5,551 nt of DNA. Source: CALJEL01 sp041082235. GTDB lineage: Bacteria; Nitrospirota; Thermodesulfovibrionia; Thermodesulfovibrionales; CALJEL01. A program made the position numbers and the translations under genes. This document shows, in pieces, positions 1 to 5,546 of this stretch. The notes under the pieces are model-generated. The model had not been told where the DNA came from. It saw only the letters and a list, made by a program, of their open reading frames with translations, and searched no databases. How positions within the stretch are numbered: position 1 is the stretch's first letter; each line of letters opens with the position of its first letter. Location: contig JBDOIG010000067.1 in the NCBI GenBank assembly GCA_041082235.1, forward strand, positions 1 through 5,551, written 5' to 3'.

Positions 1-144
1 TAGATAATGAGAAATGCCATGATGCTGCCCCCTCTCACATCTACACCCCTTCTTACCGCACCGAGCTTTAATCCTTACAATACTTCCCTGTAACATATCA
101 CTACAGGCAAGTATCTCCTTAAGTATCCTCTCCTTCTTTGACAT
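1..144 (-). CDS. DUF6788-like small Cys-rich protein, N-terminus only (C-terminus outside window)
   Basis: The minus strand is open from an ATG (complement of 142-144) to the window edge, giving the first 48 residues. It starts MSKKERILKEIL. It carries a charged N-terminal helix, then GSIVRIKARCG (residues 20-30) and a Cys cluster CGKKGCRC (29-36), followed by ERGQHHGISHYL. The spacing G-S-x-x-R-x-x-x-R-C-G-x-x-x-C-x-C followed by a His-rich stretch and a YL is what I recall for DUF6788 proteins, roughly 100-130 aa, which often lie beside transposases. The family name rests on memory of the motif, not a search. The start is well supported: GGAGG (complement of 150-154) lies 5 nt upstream. The three Cys plus His could bind a metal or nucleic acid, but the role is unknown. 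It is divergent from the kinase operon across 164 bp. Confidence 0.7.
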   Translation of the reverse strand, partial: MSKKERILKEILACSDMLQGSIVRIKARCGKKGCRCERGQHHGISHYL

Positions 145-308
145 CCCTTCCTCCAAAAAAAATAAAAGATTTGTCAAGTAAAATCTTCTACTTTTTAAGA
201 AAATGATAGAAATCTATCAATGAGAGAAATTTATGACAAATTTATAAAGGGGTTTTAAAACTGGGGGATGGCAAGGGCTCCTTCTGTATTGACAAAGTCA
301 GGAGGTAA
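145..308. other. Divergent intergenic region between DUF6788-like gene and kinase operon
   Basis: This 164-bp AT-rich region must hold the promoters for both the minus-strand gene and the plus-strand operon. It contains a 16-bp palindrome (204-219) and three TGACAAA words (170-176 reversed, 234-240, 290-296). For the minus strand, TTGTCA (complement of 234-239) and TAGATT (complement of 211-216) at 17-bp spacing form a weak -35/-10 candidate. I see no convincing plus-strand sigma-70 pair and no sigma-54 -24/-12 site. Confidence 0.5.
204..219. promoter_or_regulatory. Candidate operator palindrome
   Basis: TGATAGA (204-210) and TCTATCA (213-219) are perfect inverted 7-bp half sites around a 2-bp AA centre. 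The palindrome overlaps the weak minus-strand -10 candidate (211-216) and lies 90 bp upstream of the kinase start. Size and symmetry suit a dimeric repressor or response regulator. No regulator is identified, and AT-rich DNA can produce such palindromes by chance. Confidence 0.35.
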
Positions 309-2939
309 ATGTATGCTATGAATGTTATGAGGCAGAGAAGTCTTCAATTTCAAATAATAATCCCCCTTCTGCTCGCTATCATTTTAACACTTGCCTTAAC
401 CATAATTATAACTGAAAAGATTACCCATAGATTTACAGAAGAATTTGCAGAAAAGAGGCTTTATGCAGAAAGCATAGAGCTGGAGATGCTTCTAAATTCA
501 CCCAGGCGGGTTCATCTATTTACTGAAGAGTCTCCTCAATTCCTTCCCTTTATCATTGTATCTGAAAAAAGTTCAGTTGTCTTTAACATAGATAGCAGAC
601 TCATAGAAAAAATTAAAGCCCTTGATATCCCCGAAAAAAAGGCCTTTCATTTTAAATATGATTCATCAGCATATTACATATTAAAAAATACTTCTAAAAA
701 ATCTCAGATCTATGTCCTTATAAATGAAAAGGACATCCCGGGGCTTAAATCCCTTTCTTTAATAAAAGAGGCCTTAATAGGTGGAGGCCTCCTTATCCTG
801 ATGCTCGCATCTATAATCCTGAGGGCACATCTCGTCCGTCCATTAAACAACCTCATCAATGACCTGCAGATAGGCAAAGAGCTGAGGGAAACTGGTATAA
901 GTGAATTAGACCATCTTGGTACCACTATCAACGTAGCCATGGGAGAGATAGAAAAGAGGTCAGAGAGGTATCTCATGCTTCATAAGATTTCTGTTGAATT
1001 AAATACCATCTCTGAAATAAGGAATGTTTTAAAGAATATACTTGAATATTCAAGAGATATACTTGAGGCACAGTATGGGGCACTTGCAACATATGATGAT
1101 TATGGGAAATTCTCTGATTTGATTGTCTCTGGGGTTAAGGGGAAGCCATCCATTATGCCAGAAGGCAGAGGGATTCTTAAATTCATGCAGTTCAGTCTCA
1201 CACCGGTTCGGATAGCGGATATCAAAAGACATCCTGCCTTTTCAGGACATCTGCCTGAAGGACATCCGGATATAAAGTCCTTTATGGGCTATCCCGTGTT
1301 TTCAAGAGAAGGTAAACCGCTTGGAGCATTATATTTTGCAAATAAAAATACTGGTGAATTCACTGAGGATGATGTGTCCATCCTCAAGGCAATAAGTTCA
1401 GATGTTGCCATCGCCCTTCAGAGAGAGCGCATCCTTGAAGAGTTAAGAAGATTTAAGAGGATTATTGACAGCGCCTTTGATATGATTGTTATCACTGACA
1501 GGGATGGAAATATTATATATGTAAATAAAGCCTTTGAGACTGTAACTGGTTACCCCAGATCAGAGGCGCTTGGTAAGAACCCAAATATCCTCAAGAGTGG
1601 ACTTCATGACAGGGAATTTTACAGGGAGCTCTGGCAGAGGATACAGAGTGGCCATGCATGGAAAGGAGAATTTATAAACAGGAAAAAGTCAGGTGAAATA
1701 TATAATGCAGCAGCCAGCATATTCCCTCTTTTTGATATTACAGGGAATATAACGCATTTTGTATCAATACAGAGGGATGTTAGCGAAGAAAAGAAACTTT
1801 ATGAGCAGCTCCTCAGGGCGCAGAAGATGGAGGCAATAGGTACCCTTGCAGGGGGAATAGCCCATGACTTCAACAATATCCTAACGAGTATTCTTGGATA
1901 TGCTGAATTATTGAAGGATGCACTTTCAGAAAACAAAGAGCTTTTCAGATATTCAGAAATTATAGAAAAATCAGCAAACAGGGGAGCAGACCTTGCAAAA
2001 AAGATTCTCTCCGTCACAAAAAAAGAACACGCAGAATTCAGACCTGTTAATATTAATACAATAATTCTGGAAACTGTAGAAATACTGAGAAAGACTATAC
2101 CTCCAGAAATAGAGATTGTGCTGAGGCTTAAAGAAAACCTTCCAAACATAAGGGCTGATTATTCACAGATGAACCAGGTAATGATGAACCTTGCTATTAA
2201 TGCAAGGGATGCCATGCCACAGGGAGGAAAGCTATTCATTTCCACTGATATTGTGGGAAGTGAAAATGGTGCAGCAAATGGCATCGGCCCCCAGAAAGGA
2301 GTAAACTTTATAAAGATAACAGTTGAAGATACAGGCTCCGGGATTCCTCTTGAACTTCAGAGCAAGGTCTTTGACCCCTTCTTCACTACAAAAGAACCTG
2401 ACAAAGGCACAGGCCTTGGACTTTACATCGTCCACTCAATAATCACAAACCATGGAGGATATATAAATCTCTACAGTGAACCCGATAGAGGAACGAGATT
2501 CAATATTTATCTTCCAGTTTACACAGAGGAGATTAAAGAGACAGATCTTGAAGAAACCCCGGATGAGAAGATTACAGGAACTGTGCTTGTTATTGATGAT
2601 GAACCCTATGTATGTGACCTTTATAAGGATATACTCGGGAAGGCTGGTTTTAAGGTATTTACAGCTACCGATCCCCATGAAGGTGTAAGATTATTTAAGG
2701 AAAATGAAATAGATGCCGTAATACTTGATATGATTATGCCAGGGCTGAGCGGCAGAGAGGTATTTCAGGTGTTAAAACAATTGAAAGAGGATGCAAAGAT
2801 AATCCTTTCGTCTGGTTATAGTGCAGATATATATACTGACATAAGCAGGTTACTTCAGTCAGGTGCAAAGGCCTTTATTCAGAAACCGCTTTCCCCTAAA
2901 ACCCTTATAATGACCCTGAGGAGGGTTTTAAGGGAATGA
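309..2939 (+). CDS. Membrane hybrid sensor histidine kinase (HAMP-like, GAF, PAS, HisKA, HATPase, receiver)
   Basis: This 876-aa protein is a sensor kinase that autophosphorylates on His and can pass phosphate to its own receiver. Membrane segments lie near residues 15-36 and 155-174, enclosing a periplasmic loop of about 118 residues that I cannot assign to a named sensor fold. Then come a HAMP-like linker (about 175-220), a GAF domain (about 230-372), a PAS domain with PAC-like tail (about 382-495), and an HPK4-type H-box AHDFNN with H519. The ATPase domain shows an N-box (N627, N631, D634), G1 DTGSG (674-678), F-box FDPFFTTK and G2 GTGLGL (700-705). The C-terminal receiver (about 757-875) has D763/D764, phosphoacceptor D807, S834 and K859, so all key residues are present. 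No HPt or output domain is seen. GGAGG (301-305) is only 3 nt from ATG 309 and 12 nt from in-frame ATG 318, so the start is uncertain by three codons. The stop overlaps the next gene by ATGA. Confidence 0.95.
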   Translation: MYAMNVMRQRSLQFQIIIPLLLAIILTLALTIIITEKITHRFTEEFAEKRLYAESIELEMLLNSPRRVHLFTEESPQFLPFIIVSEKSSVVFNIDSRLIEKIKALDIPEKKAFHFKYDSSAYYILKNTSKKSQIYVLINEKDIPGLKSLSLIKEALIGGGLLILMLASIILRAHLVRPLNNLINDLQIGKELRETGISELDHLGTTINVAMGEIEKRSERYLMLHKISVELNTISEIRNVLKNILEYSRDILEAQYGALATYDDYGKFSDLIVSGVKGKPSIMPEGRGILKFMQFSLTPVRIADIKRHPAFSGHLPEGHPDIKSFMGYPVFSREGKPLGALYFANKNTGEFTEDDVSILKAISSDVAIALQRERILEELRRFKRIIDSAFDMIVITDRDGNIIYVNKAFETVTGYPRSEALGKNPNILKSGLHDREFYRELWQRIQSGHAWKGEFINRKKSGEIYNAAASIFPLFDITGNITHFVSIQRDVSEEKKLYEQLLRAQKMEAIGTLAGGIAHDFNNILTSILGYAELLKDALSENKELFRYSEIIEKSANRGADLAKKILSVTKKEHAEFRPVNINTIILETVEILRKTIPPEIEIVLRLKENLPNIRADYSQMNQVMMNLAINARDAMPQGGKLFISTDIVGSENGAANGIGPQKGVNFIKITVEDTGSGIPLELQSKVFDPFFTTKEPDKGTGLGLYIVHSIITNHGGYINLYSEPDRGTRFNIYLPVYTEEIKETDLEETPDEKITGTVLVIDDEPYVCDLYKDILGKAGFKVFTATDPHEGVRLFKENEIDAVILDMIMPGLSGREVFQVLKQLKEDAKIILSSGYSADIYTDISRLLQSGAKAFIQKPLSPKTLIMTLRRVLRE
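2898..2929 (+). promoter_or_regulatory. Hairpin covering the nuclease ribosome binding site
   Basis: AAAACCCT (2898-2905) and AGGGTTTT (2922-2929) are a perfect 8-bp inverted repeat around a 16-nt loop, inside the last codons of the kinase gene. The 3' arm includes most of the GGAGGG (2920-2925) that would serve as Shine-Dalgarno sequence for the nuclease ATG at 2936, spaced 10 nt. In mRNA the stem would hide that site until ribosomes finishing the kinase open it, giving translational coupling. A terminator is less likely because the T residues lie in the stem rather than after it. Confidence 0.4.
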
Positions 2940-3499
2940 ATCGTTATCCTTTAAGAAGAAACAGATATCCTTTAGTATTTATATTACTTTTCTCTATAAT
3001 AAGTTCCTATTATCTTTTCAACCAGAAGATTTTAAGAGGAGGTTCTGGAGAGGTCAAATATCTTAATGGAAATGCAAGGATTATAGAAATTCATGATGGA
3101 GATACAGTAACAATTGAGCTTGAAGGAGCTGTTTACAGGGCAAGACTCATCGGGATAGATGCCCCTGAGATGGGTCAGAAACCCTGGGGTGAAAGGGCAA
3201 AAAGGCATCTTCTGAAATTAATAGAAAAGACCGGAGAGGTAAGGATAGAAACAGATATAGAGAAATTTGATAAATATAACAGGCTGCTAATCTATCTATT
3301 TGCCGGGGACGGAATTTTTGTAAATGAACAACTGCTCCGCGATGGATATGCTGTTCTTCTTACCATACCTCCAGATATAAAATATGTGGATAGATTTATA
3401 AAGGCCCAGCAGGAGGCAAAGGAACATAGAAGGGGCATCTGGGGTAAAGAAGGCCTGAAGGAGATGCCTGTAGAATATAAAGAAAAACATAAGAGGTGA
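2936..3499 (+). CDS. Membrane-anchored or secreted thermonuclease-family (SNase) protein
   Basis: This 187-aa protein belongs to the staphylococcal (micrococcal) nuclease family, which cuts DNA and RNA with the help of Ca2+. An N-terminal basic stretch (RRNRY) precedes a hydrophobic segment at about residues 11-28, a signal anchor or uncleaved signal peptide; no lipobox Cys is present. The nuclease domain spans about 45-170. DGDTVTI (54-60) supplies the metal-site Asp residues. RLIGIDAPE (70-78) supplies R70, D75 and E78, matching Arg35, Asp40 and Glu43 of the Staphylococcus enzyme. FDKYNR supplies R116, matching Arg87. VNEQLLRDGYA and the closing RRGIWG are also family hallmarks. All catalytic positions are retained, so it should be active outside the cytoplasmic membrane, in nucleic acid scavenging or turnover. 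Its ATG overlaps the kinase stop as ATGA, so translation is probably coupled. The C-terminal tail is Lys-rich (YKEKHKR). Confidence 0.93.
   Translation: MNRYPLRRNRYPLVFILLFSIISSYYLFNQKILRGGSGEVKYLNGNARIIEIHDGDTVTIELEGAVYRARLIGIDAPEMGQKPWGERAKRHLLKLIEKTGEVRIETDIEKFDKYNRLLIYLFAGDGIFVNEQLLRDGYAVLLTIPPDIKYVDRFIKAQQEAKEHRRGIWGKEGLKEMPVEYKEKHKR
3492..3499 (+). promoter_or_regulatory. pgi ribosome binding site, overlapping the nuclease stop
   Basis: AGAGGTGA sits 2 nt before ATG 3502 (GAGGTG core 3 nt from it), and its last three bases are the nuclease stop codon. It decides the pgi start: the in-frame GTG at 3496 lies inside this site and has only an A-rich run upstream, so ATG 3502 is preferred. 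Spacing is short, which fits reinitiation by ribosomes ending on the nuclease gene. Confidence 0.6.
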
Positions 3500-3501
3500 A
3501 A

Positions 3502-4821
3502 ATGAGGATTAATTATTCCTTCATGATGGAGGATTTTCTAAGGGACAGGGGAATAAAACTTGAGTATTTAAAGACTATTGAACCTGAAATAAGAAAGGCT
3601 CATGAAAAAATAAAAAAAAGAGCCCATCCTGAGCTGGAATTTCTTGACCTTCCTTTTCAGAATGTTTTTCAGATAAAGGAACTCGGCAACTGGATAAAAC
3701 AAAAGGCGTCCCATTTCATAATACTCGGTATCGGTGGTTCTGCCCTCGGTCCAAGGGTCATATGTGATAGTCTCAAAAAGCTCCTTTCTCCATCAGTATT
3801 TATATATGATAATGTGGACCCCAGAACACTTGACAAAATATTAAAGCAAATTGAACTAAAGGAAACAGTCTTTAATGTAATAACAAAGTCTGGCACTACA
3901 GGCGAGACAATTGCCTCTTTTATGATAATATGGGATCTGCTAAAAAAGGCGGGACTGAAACCAGAAGAACATGTTGTTATCACCACAGATCCTGAAAAGG
4001 GTCCGATGAGAAGGATTGCAAAGGAGTATAACCTTAAAAGTCTTCCCATTCCATCTGGCGTTGTAGGCAGATACTCTGTTTTGAGCCCTGTTGGTCTTCT
4101 CTGTGCATCTGTAATTGATGCTGTTCCAGAGGAGCTTCTTCAAGGAGCAGCAGAGATGCATCAAAGATGCTCAACTGAAGAAGTGCTCAGAAACCCTGCC
4201 TATCTTTTTGCAAGCCTGCTTTATCTTAATGATATAAGGTTTTCAAGAAAGATAAATATCCTCATGCCCTATGCTGACTCTCTTAAATCTCTCTCAGAAT
4301 GGTTCTGCCAGCTATGGGCAGAAAGCCTTGGCAAAAATGGCAAAGGCCTGATGCCCTATCCATCAACAGGAGCTACTGACCAGCACTCACAGCTCCAGCT
4401 CTGGATAGAAGGCCCTGATGATAAGGTGATTATATTCATAAGGATAGAGGATTATGGAACAGACAGGGAGATACCAAGCATATTCAATGATATAAAGGAG
4501 TTTACATTATTTGGAGGCCATACCCTTTCAGAGCTGATAAAGGCAGAGCAGGAATCAACTGCATTAAGCCTAATGAAGGCAGGAAGACCAAGTATGACAA
4601 TCTCTCTGGACTCTATCAATGGAGCCACTCTCGGAGGCCTCTTTCATTTCTTTGAAATAGCCACTGCCTTTACAGGTCTGCTTTATGATGTAAACCCCTT
4701 TAACCAGCCTGCTGTTGAAAGCGGTAAGATATTTACAAAGGCAATGATGGGTAAGGAAGGCCTTGAAAAACAGGCAGATGAAGTAAAGAAGGTAAGGCAG
4801 AATGCAACCTTTGAGGTATGA
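3502..4821 (+). CDS. pgi: Glucose-6-phosphate isomerase (short bacterial form)
   Basis: It interconverts glucose 6-phosphate and fructose 6-phosphate in glycolysis and gluconeogenesis, in the cytoplasm. From ATG 3502 it is 439 aa, the short form (about 440-450 aa) of many thermophiles and Gram-positives rather than the roughly 550-aa E. coli type. Two SIS folds are visible. The first has GIGGSALGP (76-84) and the phosphate-binding SGTTGE (130-135). GRYSVLSPVGL (189-199) is the family signature region. Catalytic residues are E274 in QLWAESLGK, H295 in GATDQHSQLQL and K409 in NPFNQPAVESGK. One oddity is Val where a second Gly usually precedes GRYS. The gene starts 2 nt after the nuclease stop and is the last of the operon, followed by a hairpin terminator. 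An in-frame GTG at 3496 would add two residues but lacks a ribosome binding site. The bifunctional phosphoglucose/phosphomannose isomerase family is unlikely given these motifs. Confidence 0.95.
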   Translation: MRINYSFMMEDFLRDRGIKLEYLKTIEPEIRKAHEKIKKRAHPELEFLDLPFQNVFQIKELGNWIKQKASHFIILGIGGSALGPRVICDSLKKLLSPSVFIYDNVDPRTLDKILKQIELKETVFNVITKSGTTGETIASFMIIWDLLKKAGLKPEEHVVITTDPEKGPMRRIAKEYNLKSLPIPSGVVGRYSVLSPVGLLCASVIDAVPEELLQGAAEMHQRCSTEEVLRNPAYLFASLLYLNDIRFSRKINILMPYADSLKSLSEWFCQLWAESLGKNGKGLMPYPSTGATDQHSQLQLWIEGPDDKVIIFIRIEDYGTDREIPSIFNDIKEFTLFGGHTLSELIKAEQESTALSLMKAGRPSMTISLDSINGATLGGLFHFFEIATAFTGLLYDVNPFNQPAVESGKIFTKAMMGKEGLEKQADEVKKVRQNATFEV

Positions 4822-4841
4822 TGAAGTATGACCGGGAAGGC

Positions 4842-4902
4842 CGGAAGAGCGGAAGCCCGGTAGTCTTTATTACTTCCGAACTTCTGCTCTTCCGCACTTT
4901 TT
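4842..4902 (+). terminator. Intrinsic terminator of the kinase-nuclease-pgi operon
   Basis: A 14-bp stem (4842-4855 with 4881-4894, one G.U pair, otherwise perfect) encloses a 25-nt loop. It is followed after CAC by a run of five T (4898-4902). It begins 20 nt after the pgi stop. The minus-strand side lacks a matching T-run, so it should mainly stop plus-strand transcription. The T-run overlaps the last codon and stop of the convergent small gene. The region is built of repeated GGAAG words (around 4835-4855), and the long loop is unusual for a terminator. Confidence 0.7.
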
Positions 4903-5062
4903 ACTGTGACTCACAGCAAAGACGCCTCATCCTTTTCTTACCACTTGGTGATACAGAAAGGACAACTTCTACCTTCTTTCCGCAGTTACTGCAGTACTGT
5001 GTCTGCTTCTTAGCCTCAAGCCTTGCAGCAACATCTGTCTTTGACTTTTTCTCTGCTGCCAT
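4901..5062 (-). CDS. 53-aa zinc-ribbon-like protein (CxxC ... CC), unrecognised family
   Basis: A short minus-strand gene from ATG (complement of 5060-5062) to TAA (complement of 4901-4903). The first part, MAAEKKSKTDVAARLEAKKQ, is charged and probably helical. Then comes YCSNCGKK with C24 and C27, a stretch VEVVLSVSPSGKKRMRRL that reads as two beta strands with a basic turn, and C49-C50. CxxC, about 21 residues, then CC resembles a one-knuckle zinc ribbon, so Zn binding through four Cys is likely. The many Lys and Arg suggest RNA, ribosome or DNA contact. I do not recognise the family. Support for a real gene is strong: GGAGG (complement of 5070-5074) lies 7 nt upstream, a good promoter lies about 100 bp further up, and the frame ends right at the pgi terminator. 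It is convergent with pgi and independent of that operon. Confidence 0.8.
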   Translation of the reverse strand: MAAEKKSKTDVAARLEAKKQTQYCSNCGKKVEVVLSVSPSGKKRMRRLCCESQ

Positions 5063-5091
5063 AAATCTCCCTCCTTTCTATTAATGATTCC

Positions 5092-5126
5092 GCTTCACTA
5101 AGGTAGCAATTGCCTGCTAATGAAGC
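5092..5126 (-). other. Two-step stem-loop in the leader of the small zinc-ribbon gene
   Basis: GCTTCA (5092-5097) pairs with TGAAGC (5121-5126), and inside it AGCA (5105-5108) pairs with TGCT (5115-5118), leaving a 6-nt apical loop and an uneven internal loop. If transcription starts near 5153 on the minus strand, this element lies in the roughly 90-nt leader, 30 nt before the start codon and just upstream of the GGAGG. It matches no riboswitch class I know. It could be a leader control element, a small palindromic repeat, or chance. Confidence 0.35.
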
Positions 5127-5159
5127 TAAATAAGGGGCCTCTCAAAGAGACAACTAAAT

Positions 5160-5189
5160 AATATAATAAAAATGCTGGAGATATGTCAA
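5160..5189 (-). promoter_or_regulatory. Sigma-70-type promoter for the small zinc-ribbon gene
   Basis: On the minus strand a consensus -35 TTGACA (complement of 5184-5189) is followed after 18 bp by TATATT (complement of 5160-5165), 5 of 6 to TATAAT. TATTAT (complement of 5163-5168) at 15 bp is an alternative. Predicted start is near 5153, giving a leader of about 90 nt. The -35 coincides with the outermost TGTCA motif of the neighbouring insertion element, so the promoter may be an IS/chromosome hybrid. Confidence 0.6.
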
Positions 5190-5210
5190 ATTAAAGGAAT
5201 TTTTGTGTGG

Positions 5211-5261
5211 TTACTATATCAAAATGTCACACATAATTACTAAAGCAAAATGTCACATATA
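5211..5261 (+). repeat. Tandem direct repeat, two 25-bp units at 26-bp period
   Basis: Unit 1 (5211-5235) and unit 2 (5237-5261) share TTACT, then after 5 variable bases AAAATGTCAC, then a similar ACATA/ATATA tail. A 26-bp period is about two and a half helical turns, placing the two TGTCAC cores on roughly opposite faces. They lie 49-99 bp upstream of the transposase start. The likely role is transposase binding or autoregulation; a separate repressor is an alternative. Confidence 0.75.
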
Positions 5262-5309
5262 TGTTAGTCTTCTTCTTTTAGGAAAGGAAACTAAAAGGAG
5301 GAGGCTAAT

Positions 5310-5546
5310 ATGGGAAGCTTTTACATTGTAACGGAGGAAGAGATGAAAAGGTTTGAGGTAATGAGTCAGGTAAATTCAGGTGTTTTAAGTTTAAGAGGGG
5401 CTCAGGAGGTTCTTGGGCTGAGTTACAGGCAGACTTTAAGGATAAAGGAGAGGTTTATTAGTGAAGGTTTTGATGGACCCAGAAGGAGAAAGCCCCAGAG
5501 ACCCCAAGCCCTGAAGATTGGCAATTCCTGCACCTACGAGGTGTAG
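5310..5546 (+). pseudogene. Transposase N-terminal fragment (ISNCY/integrase-type, HTH), frame closes early
   Basis: The 78-aa frame starts MGSFYIVTEEEMKRFEV. Residues 26-53 form a helix-turn-helix of the LSLRGAQEVLGLSYRQTLRI type, followed by KERFISEGFDG and a basic RRRKPQRP linker ending in ALKI at 70. This pattern is familiar from the DNA-binding N-terminus of ISNCY (ISDol1/IS1202-like) transposases, which continue for several hundred residues into an rve/DDE catalytic domain. Here the frame runs GNSCTYEV and stops at 5544-5546 inside a hairpin, with no catalytic residues. In the +1 frame the end reads DWQFLHLRGVGF without a stop up to the edge, so a frameshift is as likely as truncation. 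The ribosome binding site is strong: AGGAGGAGG at 5296-5304. The family name is from memory of the motif. A stand-alone HTH regulator is less likely given the IS-like repeats upstream. Confidence 0.7.

Noticed and set aside
269..284. Sigma-54 -24/-12 promoter suggested by TGGCAAGGGCTCCTTC
   Set aside because: The GG of the -24 box is present, but the required GC at the -12 position is CT.
710..2678. Several antisense open frames of 60-116 aa, and a 70-aa shifted frame at 2476-2688, within the kinase gene
   Set aside because: All lie over a fully conserved kinase with intact motifs, show no recognisable domains, and are expected shadows of a long coding frame.
3496..3501. GTG at 3496 as the pgi start
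   Set aside because: No ribosome binding site precedes it; the GAGGTGA containing it serves as the site for ATG 3502.
3296..4164. Antisense open frames over the nuclease and pgi genes
   Set aside because: They are shadows of genes with complete catalytic motifs, with no supporting start signals or domains.
4818..5084. Plus-strand 88-aa open frame starting at the pgi stop (MMKYDREG)
   Set aside because: It runs through the terminator hairpin and is antisense to the small Cys-rich gene, which has better start signals; the predicted protein shows no domain and low-complexity hydrophobic stretches.
5092..5126. Integron attC site or IS200/IS605 end
   Set aside because: Arms are short with no attC core (GTTRRRY) and no nearby integrase or TnpA gene.
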